Shown here: positions 12,276 through 27,105 of the stretch, piece after piece
Position numbering within the stretch: position 1 is the first letter of the stretch
How the letters are laid out: each line of letters begins with the position of its first letter
From: Gadus chalcogrammus
Taxonomy: Eukaryota; Chordata; Actinopteri; Gadiformes; Gadidae
Assembly (NCBI RefSeq): GCF_026213295.1
Contig: NC_079415.1
Coordinates: forward strand, 31,850,841-31,914,840
DNA length: 64,000 nucleotides
Direction of reading: 5' to 3'
Position numbers and translations under genes: made by a program
The notes under the pieces: model-generated
Database searches by the model: none
Told to the model about the DNA's origin: nothing
Seen by the model: only the letters and a program-made list of their open reading frames with translations

Positions 12276-12342
12276 GTGATACTTTTAGCCACCAGGTAGC
12301 CTAGCCGCCGCACCACATGACCTCCCACATGTTCCTCCCGAT
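12276..12342. repeat. 65-bp dispersed direct repeat, copy 2
   Basis: Second copy of the 11950-12014 sequence, same orientation, with a few substitutions. Confidence 0.85.
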
Positions 12343-12379
12343 GAGTCCGGCGCACAGCGGAAAACGCCGACGTGATCGG

Positions 12380-12780
12380 CGGATCGTTTGTATAATTGAG
12401 CGCTGGCCGCCGCTCCGGGGGGAACTGGCGCCTCGCCCGGCCGAGGTGAGAGGGGGTCGCGTCCGCGTTGACAGACGCAGACCCTTACAAGTCTCCCGCC
12501 CGTGGACCCCCCCCCCCCCCGGACAAACCAATTCCGGGAGGGGCACGACCTGGCTGCTGCCGCCGGATGGACGTCAGCAGAACCGAGCGCGCGTATCGGA
12601 AGCCGAGTGAACCGTAACGCCGAACAAACGGTTTGACGGGCTGCTATAGAAACAAACGCTGCACGGCCACATTGTTTAAACAACAGCGGCCCATCGCTAG
12701 ATTCGGGGGCGGAGCGTTACCGCAGTGCCACGGGAGATTGCGTCCTGCCCTGTCCGGGGGGGCGCTTGAGTGTTACACAC
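12380..12780. promoter_or_regulatory. CpG-rich island, possible alternative promoter
   Basis: Dense CG dinucleotides contrast with the AT-rich surroundings. The island contains a GC box (GGGGGCGGAGC near 12705), a CRE-like GACGTCAG near 12570, a perfect forkhead-like palindrome TTGTTTAAACAA (12672-12683), and a plus-strand donor-like CCGAG|GTGAGA near 12445. It lies 2.4 kb upstream of the slitrk6 coding exon. Its function is inferred from composition only. Confidence 0.4.
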
Positions 12781-13430
12781 TTTATTCAGCGTCTAACCGA
12801 TGCTGCGGCGGTACGTGTATAGGACCACTGAGGCTCCCCTCGGTGGCTAATAATAGGACGGCGGACGCATGCATTGCAGCGGATCGCGGTGTGAGTCACA
12901 AGTTCAAGTTTACCCGAGCAAGTGCCCCCCAAGGGGTAAGTCATGCATACCCGCGCGCATGTTCCAACGAGGACACTCGCGGCTTTCTTTTCCCTTCCCC
13001 CGTCCGCAACGTAGACTCACACTTCTGTGTGGAAGCGGCCCCCCGACAACTGTGAGCACCGTTCTGCTATTCTGACGTGTGTGTGTGTGCGTGTCTGTGC
13101 GTGTCTGTGCGTGTTGGAGACATTGTCTAAAATGGAATGGGTCGTTGTGTGTGTGCATGATTTTTCCTGTGTAATAATGCATGTGTGTGGGCGTTAAAGG
13201 GACAAACAGAGAGACTCGTGACCCGAATGCGAGCCTGTGCATTGTTAAATGCCGCTTCACTTGCAGGGTTGTGGCGGATTTAGGATCTTGGCTAACCATC
13301 TGGGTTTCTTCATCCTCATCTTGTGAGAGGAGAACGATTGCGTGCGTTACGTGACGTGATTGGCCTATTTTCTTAAAACTGATGCTTTAAACTACACCCA
13401 ACATTGTTAGCTTTCAATTTGAGAGATTTG
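12781..13430. other. Noncoding, moderately CpG-rich then ordinary
   Basis: Open frames overlap on both strands without recognisable motifs. A short GT-rich patch lies at 13077-13115. Confidence 0.5.
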
Positions 13431-13760
13431 TTGATCATACTTTACCATAAGGTAACAATAACATTAATAACATTAACCTTGTTCATTTACGTTAGTAATG
13501 CAGAAATAATCATTAACTAACAATGAACTAGCTAGTTAATTAATTGATAACTGAGAGTAGAGTAGAGTAATCATTTACAAATGGTGTTCATGATAAAAGG
13601 CATTATTTAATGAACTAAACTCAACCGGACGATAAGTAGATCATAAGTTGACTGCTAATGAACAGTTTATTAACTTTTAGGAAATAGTTTGTTAATGCAT
13701 ATCACTGGAATAAGGAATGTTTTTTCATAATTATAACTTTTTTGTATAGTGTTTATTGAT
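13431..13760. mobile_element. Degenerate AT-rich interspersed element
   Basis: Repeated forms of CATTAACTAACAATGAAC, GTTAATGCATATCAC and TAATGAACAG resemble an old palindromic teleost DNA element rich in TTAACTAA motifs. The ends cannot be defined. Confidence 0.3.
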
Positions 13761-14550
13761 CCATTTACGGTCCTTATCTCTTGGCGGTCTGCGGAATGTT
13801 TTAATCAACCAATCAAGCTAACACTAATCACCTTCCTGACGCCTATCACCGAATCGCCGCCGAGAACGTAGTTCACAAGATCGTTTAAAATGTATCACTA
13901 ACGATAAAAAACTCATGTTCAAAGATAATATTCTCTACCTCCAAAGGAAAAGCCTCTCTGCTCCTGCCAACTTATGTTTTGCTAAATTGGTTTTCTCTGT
14001 GGGTGCTGACAGTGTTTGGCCCTTAGTAAAGAAATCGCAGTGAAAGGCTTTTCACCGAACCCCTTACATGTCAGATCGACAGCATCGGAGGGATTCAAAC
14101 GCGGACCCACGCCACATTATCTCCAGATAATAGGAAACTATCTTTCGGTGGCTCTGTCTCTTTTTTTTTTCATTTGTTTTGTCCTCATCAGTGTCAAAAT
14201 GTGTAACCCAGATAAAGGGGGCAGACAGAAATAGCCGATTGCGGACACGCGATCGGGCTTACTGTTTCGCTCGGTAACACAAGATATACAACGGTGGAAT
14301 CAAACTTGCTAAGAACCCAGTCCCTGTGACAGCGGAGAGACAGAGCGATCCCCCGCCCACCGTCCACCCACCCCATTCCCTGACGGCAGTCACGGCGAAT
14401 CAAACTCGCTGTCTTTGGGCGGTGATTGTTGAGGGATACGACGTCATTACAGGATCTATGGACTCTACACTCCTGTTACCCTCTCAGCTCCCACAGGCAA
14501 TTACTGCAGCATTTGTGCTGTCCTATAGGCAGAGAACACTAAGAGCCTCT
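13761..14550. other. Noncoding, no feature recognised
   Basis: Ordinary sequence with a T11 run near 14161. No supported gene. Confidence 0.5.
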
Positions 14551-14795
<245 letters not shown>

Positions 14796-15025
14796 TCTCA
14801 GAGCTTATATTCGCATGGCTCACACATGCTCTCTCTCTCACACACACACTCACACGCAGACGCACACGCACACACACACGTCCTCTCACCACTGACATGC
14901 CCCAGAGGTGTGAGCATCAGAAACAATTGCTTTTTTTCTCCTCTTTATGTTTTTTTTGGTATATGATCTCCTCCATCCCACGTAACCAATCGTTTCTCTC
15001 GCATCAGCGAGGGGCTGTGTGTGAT

Positions 15026-15054
15026 GGGGGGGGGGGGGGGGGGGGGGGGGGGGG
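15026..15054. repeat. Homopolymer G29
   Basis: Uninterrupted G-run after TGTGTGAT. It has strong G-quadruplex potential and is a likely length-error point in any assembly. Confidence 0.95.
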
Positions 15055-15208
15055 AGGGGTCTGCTCACTAATGAAGCCCCCTCTTCCTTTGAGTCCTCCA
15101 GAGAGAGGAGAACCATGAATCGCTCAGGATTCAACGATAGAGCCCGGGCCGAACTCGTCGGGATGAATTAGGAAATGATGCCAACTGTGTACTGAGTGGA
15201 GCCGTTAG

Positions 15209-15720
<512 letters not shown>

Positions 15721-16171
15721 CCGATAATGACTGCTGGATCCATCGAGGTCACGAGCGAGCAGGATGCGGAGACTGCGGCTGGCGTATGATTTTCTGAGCA
15801 GTGGCGGGGGGGGGGGGTACTTACATAAGCGTTCTTTAAAGACGTTCCTATATCTTACTGTTCCTGCAGCGATCCTCTCGCCTGCCCTGGTTTGGGCGTT
15901 GGGGAGTATGCAGTACTGGGATGGGATGGGGGTGGGAGGGTCGGAAGCTTCGCGGGGGGTAGGGGAGAGGGGAGAAGGGGACAGGCGTGCACGTCCTGCG
16001 GGGCTGTGGGGTGGACTGTAATCCCACCCCCCCGAAACACTCACAAATAACTTAATGCTGCACTTTGTGCATTTGGTTTAACTAAATGTTTAACTATTCA
16101 CAATGTGTATTATCGTATCAACATTGTCTTGTTATTTTTACTTACTTTTATTTTATTGTATTTTATTGTGT
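15721..16171. other. Noncoding, G-rich patch
   Basis: Contains a G-run at about 15808 and a G-rich stretch at 15895-16030. No gene recognised. Confidence 0.5.
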
Positions 16172-16191
16172 ATATATATATATATATATAT
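16172..16191. repeat. (TA)n, 20 bp
   Basis: Short perfect TA run abutting a SINE-like element. Confidence 0.9.
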
Positions 16192-16197
16192 TTATAA

Positions 16198-16400
16198 CTG
16201 TAGCATCTTATCCTAGCTATCTTTGTCATACTGGGAATGGGTTAACTTAGTGATTGTTACTGCTTGGCACTTGATTCTATGAACATCGCTACCGTACCGA
16301 CAGTGACATATTGTTGTGTCTCTTCTTCTGACAAACATACTTATTGCATGTGGCTTTGGATAAACGCATTGGTTAATGCCCTAAATGTAAATGTAAATAT
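16198..16400 (-). mobile_element. SINE-like interspersed element, family A
   Basis: Reverse complement of the sequence found at 20683, 34193 and 60349. It carries the same core (GGTTAACCCATTCCC, then GATAGCTAGGATAAGATGCT) and ends in the TTTACATTTAGGGCATTAAC head with ATCCAAAGC. Roughly 200 bp and noncoding. The head matches a motif widespread in teleost short elements. Confidence 0.75.
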
Positions 16401-16989
16401 ATATATGTTGTTTTATTGCATTTATTTCCTTAATTTACTACTAATTATACCGTCACTAATACCACCATTACCATCTAATGTCTATCACTCTGGAGGAGAG
16501 CTTCCAAAACTAGCATTCCATTGCCAGCAGTGTCTGCTTCAGCATGTTTGTGGTGCGTTTGAATCGATAAAGATCTTGAAGGTGAAGTGTTTCATTTGAC
16601 CACTCCAAAGTCGATATTTTGTTAACTCGTGATTCCTACTGCGATTCTTGTCGATGACATAGAAACAGAAGTGGCATAGAAATAGCTTAAGAAGCTATTG
16701 TAAAACCCCCTATACTTTAATAATCTGCTCCTATTTATTCCAGATCTATGTGTTATTGGGAGTGTGTGCGGGACATGGCCAGACAATTTACATTCATTAA
16801 TATTTGATTAGTTAGCAGTGCAGTACACCAATCATTAAGCTCTCTATAGGACCCCCTCGTTAACTGACAATTAAACCCCCAGCTCGTTAATCGCGGTTGC
16901 GTTGTCAGGAGCGCGTTTTAATGGATCCCTCCGTGCCCGGCGATGAATACTAGCCTACTAACAAAGACCGCACTGTTGTTCCACTAAAC
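16401..16989. other. Noncoding; homeodomain-core-rich stretch
   Basis: Between 16780 and 16925 several ATTA/TAAT cores (CATTAATATTTGATTAG, CAATCATTAAG, GACAATTAAAC) occur in otherwise unique-looking DNA. It may be a conserved noncoding element; this is not testable here. Confidence 0.35.
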
Positions 16990-17219
16990 AGGGGTGTGAT
17001 ACAGGGTTGACTTGTAACCGGAAGGTTGCTAGTTCGATCCCAGGCTCCCCCGAAGCCTGAAGAGTGTTGAGGTGTCCCTGAGCGAGACGCTGACTGCTCC
17101 TGACGAGCTGAAGAGGTGTCACCTTGCCCGCTTGACACCGCCGTCAGTGTGTGAATGTGTGCATGAACGGTTTGCAAGTTGCTTTGGATAATGGCGTCTG
17201 TTAAATGCCATAAATGTCC
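16990..17219 (+). mobile_element. tRNA-derived SINE-like element
   Basis: A tRNA-like head with a B box (GTTCGATCCC, 17032-17041) is followed by a CCCTGAGCGAGACGCTGACTG-type middle and a tail GCTTTGGATAATGGCGTCTG then TTAAATGCCATAAATG. This layout is widespread in teleost genomes. Family name not assigned. Confidence 0.75.
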
Positions 17220-17559
17220 TGCTATCCGACTGGATTGATTCCCCAAGCACCGCTCACTGTGTGTGCTTCTGTAGCCCTCGGGGAACCCGACCTGCTCTTT
17301 CACGACCTGCATGTAAAGTTCATAAATAGTTGTGCAGTGTAGTGTTTGGTGGCTAGGTGGTTTGAATCCTAAGCAAATCCTGGTTGGATCAGGGGTCGGA
17401 TTTCGACTGAAATGAACCCAGAGGGAGCAGACCTCCGATCATCCTGCCCTTGACGAAAAATCGATTGAATGTATTTTCTTGCGTTCCAACCCCATCAATC
17501 ATGAATGCTAAATTAACTGCATTTTATTCAGTGCTTTTCTAACCAGTGGCCCCTCTAAG
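17220..17559. other. Noncoding, no clear feature
   Basis: A weak tRNA-like patch (GGTTTGAATCC near 17360) may be another decayed SINE head. Confidence 0.35.
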
Positions 17560-17690
17560 CACTTCACAATACCGCCTAACATTCACAGTTAGGGATAGGT
17601 GTCCTGCTCAGGGACGCTTCAACACAGACGGAGCCGGGGATCGAACTAGCAACCTTCCGGTTACCAGCCAACCCGCCTTACCTCCTGAGA
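17560..17690 (-). mobile_element. SINE fragment related to 16990-17219
   Basis: In reverse orientation it has the same GGTTGCTAGTTCGATCCCC B-box region and the CCTGAGCAGGACACC-type middle; the tail is missing. Confidence 0.65.
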
Positions 17691-18376
<686 letters not shown>

Positions 18377-18546
18377 AGTGTGTCTTTGTGGATGAATGTT
18401 TGTGTGTGTGTGTGTGTGTCTTTGTGGATCTGTGTGCGTGTGGTTGTGTGTGTGAGAGTGAGAGAGTGTGTGTGTTGTTTTTGTGTGGGATGTGTGTGCA
18501 TGCTCGGTATGTGGATGAATGCCTGTGTGTGTGGATGAATGCGTGA

Positions 18547-18790
18547 GAGAGAGAGAGAGAGAGAGAGAGACGGAAAACAGAGAGAGAGTGAGACGGAAAA
18601 CAGAGAGAAAGAGTGAGACGGAAAACAGAGAAAGAGTGAGACGGAAAACAGAGAAAGAGTGAGAAGGAAAAGAGAGAGACATACAGAGAAGAGAGAGAAA
18701 GAGTGAGACGGAAAACAGAGAAAGAGTGAGACGGAAAAGAGAGAGACATACAGAGAAGAGAGAGAAAGAGAGGGGTAAAACAAAGGTGAG
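18547..18790. repeat. Purine-rich minisatellite (about 23-bp unit)
   Basis: Starts as GA repeats, then the unit GTGAGACGGAAAACAGAGA repeats at least six times. A longer block containing GAGAGACATACAGAGAAG appears twice (about 18670 and 18741), showing higher-order duplication. Confidence 0.9.
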
Positions 18791-19746
18791 GAAAGAGGGA
18801 GAGATAAATAAGGAGTGAGAGAGAGAGTGTGTCTGTTGGTTTATTCCTCCTCTTTCTCCTTTGTCTTCTGAGGTCCCTCCGAGAATAAAAGCCATTTCAT
18901 GTGGCAAAGGAGGAAAAGCAACGCATAATTAAGTGGGTGCAGCCCGAACAACACAACGCATTAGCGTCCCTGAGCAGGCCAGCGATACGTGTGTGGTGTG
19001 TGCGTGACCGAGTGTTTGTGTGTGTGTGTGCATTCGCCTCAACACAGGAATAAACCGGATCGCGTGGATGCGTTTGAGCACGGTGTAACACAGAACACAA
19101 AATAAACACGAAATAAATGCAAACTACCTAATAACATTAAAACAGTATTTTTCTGTGTTCAATTATATACCTATTCCTTCCATATTCAATTGAATTACAT
19201 TTATTTAAATCATTCCCTGCATAGCGTCTGCGTCATTTAATTTCCTGTGGGATCAACAAAGTTAACTCTGAATCTATCAATCAAAGCACAAAATAATTGA
19301 GTATCACCGGATAATGAGATTAAAAACTTTACCAGCCGGTATTATCGGTGAACTTTGCCTCATCCACAGAAGACAGGATGTGCTGTACGGGCAATCATTG
19401 TGAGGATCTCTCCATCAACCTTTGTCCGTTGGCCCCTTTATAAAAGGCATTAAATGAACGTTTAACCTCTAAAGCGTGATTCTCCTTATCGGGAACGCCC
19501 TCAGGGTTCTGACTGGTAGATGACTGCGGTCTTATGATTCTCTGCATAAATAAAAGTATGTCTTGATCGTCCGTAAGATAGGCAGGCGTGAGGGTTAGGA
19601 GATGAAAAAAAAACATATCCATGTGAATGATTATCAGGGGTTGCTGACACGACCGGAGGAATCATACGGGAAAAAAAGCATCGGAAAGAAAGTTGGACGT
19701 TCTGATGATCGCCCAGGGCCTACGAAGTCACATGCTCTATATCTAT
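18791..19746. other. Noncoding, no gene recognised
   Basis: AT-rich sequence without recognised repeats apart from a short GT run at about 19015-19030. Confidence 0.5.
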
Positions 19747-20113
19747 CCCTGCGTTCACACCAAAAGATGCAAAAAGTTGACGCGCGTCGTGATCCCATTC
19801 AAAGTGAATGTAGAGACGCGTTGCTGCTTTGCTGCCGCAGCATTTGCTGCCGAGAAAACGGGCAGCAAAACTTGATTTGCGGCGCGTCAAAATCTGATTG
19901 CCAAAATCTGGCATGCCCGTGCCCGCTGACGGGCACGGGCGAAGGGCGCGTTCACGTATTTTGCGGCGCGTCAAATGCTGCTCAAGTTGAAATATTTCAA
20001 CTTTTGACGCGCTGCAAAACTTTGACGCGCCGCAAAACTTGATTTGACGCGCCGCAAAACTCAGGCGTCAACGCGTTCGGGCAGCAAATGCATCTTTTGG
20101 TGTGAACGCAGGG
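19747..20113. mobile_element. Fold-back DNA element, 367 bp
   Basis: It begins CCCTGCGTTCACACCAAAAG and ends with the exact inverse (CTTTTGGTGTGAACGCAGGG). The CpG-rich interior repeats GACGCG(C)CGCAAAACTT units and holds a perfect inner hairpin, GCCCGTGCCC-GCTGAC-GGGCACGGGC. It is noncoding, with the layout of a non-autonomous DNA transposon. Flanking target duplication is not obvious. Confidence 0.85.
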
Positions 20114-20163
20114 TAAGAGGTTTATGATGTATATATATACAATAACATCCATAGACGTACTGC

Positions 20164-20226
<63 letters not shown>
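20164..20226. repeat. (TA)n microsatellite
   Basis: TA tract interrupted by CATA near 20180. Confidence 0.95.
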
Positions 20227-20229
<3 letters not shown>

Positions 20230-20682
20230 TACGTACATGAATGTTTTTCAAAGGGGCTTCTCTGCTTGTCATGACTTGACAGCATCTGCTGCTTACTGAT
20301 GCGAAGTGAAGATGACAGTGCTTAGAAAACATGGAAACAGATTTATCAATATATATAAATACGTACTAGATGGACTGTATGATGTCTGAGAAAACAGAGA
20401 GGCCTATGTTGAGAACCGTTCTCAGCTCGGTCCGGGACAGACTTTTTCTTTTCTTTCAACCAGTCCACCCCACCCCCTAGGAATGTGCAGTAGGTGAGAC
20501 GTATAAACACGGCCAATAAAAGAATGATGGCTGTTTCTTAACGCGGCCATTACCCGTTCCTCGGCCGTCGCTAATGGCTCTGTAGAGCTAGCAAAAACTA
20601 CCAGGAGCTGCCGTCCGTACTAACCCCTGTGTCAGAGGCGTTACTCCTTTGTATAATGTTATCCCTCTTTTTTTTAAATTAC
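20227..20682. other. Noncoding, no feature recognised
   Basis: Ordinary AT-rich DNA. Confidence 0.5.
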
Positions 20683-20925
20683 GCTTACATTTAGGGCGAT
20701 CCAAAGTGACTTACAATTTGTTTGACATTTGTCTGTAGAAAGAGAAACAACAATATATCGCTGTGGGCACAGTAAGATTTTTCATAGAACCAAAATGCCA
20801 AGCACTAACAATAACTATGTTAACCCATTCTCCAAATGCAAAAAAAGATAGCTAGGATAAGATACTACATGATGCTAAGCACTATTTTTAAGTGCAAGGT
20901 CGCACAACATACAAGTACTTCATTC
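20683..20925 (+). mobile_element. SINE-like interspersed element, family A
   Basis: Head TTACATTTAGGGCGATCCAA and GTGACTTACA, middle GCCAAGCACTAACAATAAC, core GTTAACCCATTCTCC, then GATAGCTAGGATAAGATACT. Same family as 16198, 34193 and 60349. Confidence 0.8.
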
Positions 20926-23075
20926 AGTACCATGTGTAGTACCCCTGCTTCGCCTCTAGGGGTGGTGGCATCATGAATGATAAATGAACATCACATTGTC
21001 TGTCACGAGGCATTGGGAAAACACATGCATTAGGAGGGTTAGATCGCCCCAAATCTATCTGCGGTGAGAGCCTCCTCCAGGCCCTCATTCTGATGCTGAT
21101 CCCTCTACTGATTGGAGGGATTGCCCCTGGATTCAACCATGGCCTTGTTTATTACTTATAACTTGTGGGGATTGCTCTTATGCGGTCGAGTAGGCGTGAC
21201 CTCGCCGAGAGCCCAAAGGTAAACCAAGCTATTAGTCCTTCAAAGGAAGATATATATATATATTGGGTTATGATGAGACTTCCGCCATTCGCCCAGCGAC
21301 CGTTCAGCCAAACAAAGGACAGCCATGGTTACGTTCACGTTCAAATCTGGGGGAACAATTCTGAAAAGACTTTGTCCTTTCTGTGCCCCACGTATGAATG
21401 AAAAATGTGTTTTGGTTTTCACGGTCACTTTAAATGGTTTGGTATTTTTTTACTACGACAATACATTGGGAGACATTCAAGCTTGAGTTCCTCTTGGCCG
21501 GTGAATTGGAGAGCAAACTGTTGAGGTTGTAACACTTCAGTAAAATTTAATCAGTTTTAAACACAGTGAGATTAACTACATGGAGAGATCGGTTTCAATA
21601 AAGATGGCAGTGGATGGTGCTTACTATAGTAAAGTATAAGTTGTGAATAATAATACCACGATGACAGTAAGCTAATAAAGCATACAGAATATATACACAT
21701 AGGAGCAGGTGCAGACAGGAATAATCGCGGATAACTCATCGCTATGAATCCAATTCAGACCAGTAGGGACTCTTAAATCAGAGTGCGGTAGTCTCTGCCT
21801 TGCCAACCACTCCATGCAGTTCGATATTGAAGATGAAAAAAGTGTCTTTGCGTTGACCTGATAGGCAATTAAAACACAAGCAGAATATGGATGCCTTCAC
21901 TTCTCGCTCTCTCTCTCTCTTTCTGTCTCTCTCTCTCTTTCTTTCTTCTCGTTGGCTTTTACCTCTGGGAACATGAAAAAAACTAAAATAGACGTCTGTT
22001 ATGAAATTAACATGGTGACCTTTCACCGAGAAAATCTTAGCGACGCCAAGACAAATGTCGAAGGTAAATTAAGCCGTTCAAATTTAAATGGAAGCACTAT
22101 CGGATTTTTGCAATTAGGGGGGGTCCTGGAAGACCTCTTAAGCAATTAGGCTAAGTCTTCTTGCTCATTGATTTTCCATTCATTTATTTCTTCTTTTCTC
22201 TTCAGCAGGGATTATTTAAGCACCTTGATGTTTTATGTTTCACTGGGCCGGAACGTTGATACATAATAAATTCAGGACGCACCTTCTTAACTCTACAGGT
22301 TTTTGTTTTTTGTTCTCTTCTGGCTCGGCTAAAATTAGATAATTCATTGTGCAATGACTTAACGAGTGTGGACACTTTCGCTGACCTTCATTGTTCAACT
22401 CGACACCAAGTGCTGAGAGAAGACTAAATAAGGTTGGCTGAAGTTCCACTGCGTTATAAGTAATGGATTAAATACAACAAGGGCTTCACTGAAATATTAC
22501 AGCCATGATTGGCATTTCGGAGTTGGTTCTACAAATACTTTTGACTTTGAGTAGGTGTATAAAAGATTGTTTAACTCTGAGCAATGTGTTTTATGCCACC
22601 TATTAAAAACACATTTGTTTTAATCCTGTCAGAAGGTGCTCATCCAAAACCATTAACTCACTGGGTGTCAGACGGCAAATACTTTTAACAAATACTCTAT
22701 TAAATACGTTCTAAGTTGAATTGGAGCAGTACAGTGGCTGGTTGACCTAGTAACCCTGTGACAAAATAAACTACAAACAGACAGGTTGGCCTCGTTGTAA
22801 AACTAAATCCACATTTACAAAGTCATCGTCCAAAACTCACAGTTAAGTCATTGTTCCACTGATACTTTATTACGAAATGACAATTGGGATCTACTTTTTC
22901 AGACGGGCAAAAGCTGGACCGAGTCAGTCTCGATTCACAACATGCAATTTTGTGGAAGATGGAGCGGCGGGATGTTAGAGTGTGTGCTGGAATGTTTGAT
23001 GTCATCACGCAATAAATTGCCATCGAGAATAAACAACCGCAGCAAAACCCGTAGGTCATGGTACTTCCCCCATCG
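20926..23075. other. Noncoding, inferred intron; no gene
   Basis: AT-rich DNA with a short TA run at about 21248 and a CT-rich patch at 21900-21945. The stretch 22000-22215 looks unique and contains several AATTA/TTAAT cores, so it may be conserved noncoding sequence. Confidence 0.45.
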
Positions 23076-23200
23076 GCACCAGGTGTGATTATGGTTAGCC
23101 TTTACAAGCCGTTTGAAAATCTGCCCTTTCCTGTGTTTTAGTGGAATCACAATCGGGTGTATCCACCTAGATGTATGACAGATAGATCATTCCACCAGCC
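23076..23200. mobile_element. Half copy of the palindromic MITE
   Basis: One arm only: CACCAGGTGTGATTATGG, CTGCCCTTTCCTGTGTTTTA, CAATCGGGTGTATCCACC. It matches the left arm of 1102-1380 and lies 75 bp from another copy. Confidence 0.75.
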
Positions 23201-23274
23201 CACCCAGTGGATTGAGAAATCTAAAGATCTACCTGCTAATAATTACAGGCTTAAAATTAGATGAAATACTCCTG

Positions 23275-23473
23275 TTAAAGGGATAGTATAATGCCACCAG
23301 GTGTGAGTGTGATTGGCCATTACAAGCAAACATTGCTGATCTATCCATCATACATCTAAGACGGTGAACACTCCCACTTCTGGTGTCACTAAAACACAGG
23401 AAAATGACGATTTTCAAACGTTTTTTAACAGCTAATCACACTCACATCTGGTGGCATAACATCAACCCCTTTA
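23275..23473. mobile_element. Palindromic MITE-like element, copy 2
   Basis: It begins TTAAAGGGATAGTATAATGC and ends GGTGGCATAACATCAACCCC then TTTAA. It has the same arms as 1102-1380 but a shortened left arm. TTAA at both ends supports a TTAA-type insertion. Confidence 0.8.
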
Positions 23474-24077
<604 letters not shown>

Positions 24078-24257
24078 TGGGGGTCAAGAGACCGAGCGAT
24101 AGAGGCAGAGAGACCGGGCGATAGAGGGAGGTAGAGAGAGGCCCCGGGATCAAACCCAGTAACTTTTTAAGAGAGTCAGGTGTACGTCCAGCAGCAACAA
24201 CCCTCTGGGGCCCGGTGCTGGGGTAAAGCACACCGCACCGCACAATGAGAACTGCCA

Positions 24258-24482
24258 ATAGAACCGCTCGCTCTATAGAACCGCCCGCTCTATAGAACCG
24301 CCCGCTCTATAGAACCGCCCGCTCTATAGAACCGCCCGCTCTATAGAACCGCCCGCTCTATAGAACCGCACGCTATATAGAACCGCCCGCTCTATAGAAC
24401 CGCACGCTATATAGAACCGCTCGCTATATAGAACCGCTCGCTCTATAGAACCACCCGCTCTATAGAACCGCCCGCTCTATAG
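24258..24482. repeat. 17-bp minisatellite, about 13 copies
   Basis: Tandem copies of CTATAGAACCGCCCGCT with variants (CGCTCGCT, CGCACGCTATAT). There are no unique spacers, so this is not a CRISPR-like array. Confidence 0.95.
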
Positions 24483-24597
24483 TGTACATTACCTGAGGTT
24501 TAACCCCGGCAGACCCCATCGCCGTGGAGACGTACCCCCCGGGGCTGGGCGGAGGACAACAAGGGCGGAGCTTAGTTTGTTTTGTCTTCACCACCTA

Positions 24598-24758
24598 CAC
24601 ACACACACACATACATCCACCGAGTATCATACGCACACATACATACATAACACACACACACACACACAAATATATACACTTGGTATCACACACACACACA
24701 TACATACATACATACATACATACATACATACATACATACATACATACATACAAACTCA

Positions 24759-24801
<43 letters not shown>

Positions 24802-24832
24802 AACAGAGCACACACACACACACAAAGACACC
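24598..24832. repeat. (AC)n and (ACAT)n compound repeat
   Basis: AC runs flank about 55 bp of perfect (CATA)n (about 24700-24752). Confidence 0.95.
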
Positions 24833-24929
24833 CCCCCCACCTTCCAGTCTCTGTTCAGTCATGGGTCACTCCTGAGCATCTGGAGGGCAGCCATTGATAC
24901 GTCTACCTGGCTACGGGTCATAGCGCTGT

Positions 24930-25080
24930 GTGTGTTTGAGTGTGTGTGTGTGTGTGTTTGTGTGTCTTTGCCGCTATCCGTCCAATCAGCGGGCAGCGTT
25001 TGTGGCTCACTGCGCTGGCTCCCCGATGCTGAAGCCTCTACTCAGGAGGTGTGGATCTGTCCACGCACTGCAATGCATAT

Positions 25081-25112
<32 letters not shown>

Positions 25113-25178
25113 TCGTGGTGTGTGTGTGTGTGTGTGGTTGACAGGACCTGTATGGGGCGGAGGAGGAGGGACACTAAC

Positions 25179-25220
<42 letters not shown>

Positions 25221-25271
25221 GAGAGAGAACGAGAGAGAACGAGTGATACAGAAAGAGAGAGAGAAAGAGAG
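24930..25271. repeat. GT and GA tracts
   Basis: Interrupted GT (24930-24966 and 25086-25136) followed by GA with GAGAAC interruptions (25183-25271). Confidence 0.9.
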
Positions 25272-26970
<1,699 letters not shown>

Positions 26971-27097
26971 GCCCGTCGACCGGACAACGCATCCAAACAC
27001 AACCTCAGCCTTTCACCGCTCACTCCTTGGAGATGGTTCAGCCACAACGACCAAAAATACACTAAACTGTGCACAGTGCCTGCGTAAATGCAGAACA

Positions 27098-27105
27098 ACT
27101 CACCT
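27098..27105 (-). promoter_or_regulatory. slitrk6: Candidate 5' splice site
   Basis: The minus strand reads TTATTAG|GTGAGTTG, a full match to the vertebrate donor consensus AG|GTRAGT. Confidence 0.55.

Noticed and set aside
24258..24482. CRISPR-like array
   Set aside because: The 17-bp units are directly adjacent with no unique spacers, and the context is vertebrate; it is a minisatellite.
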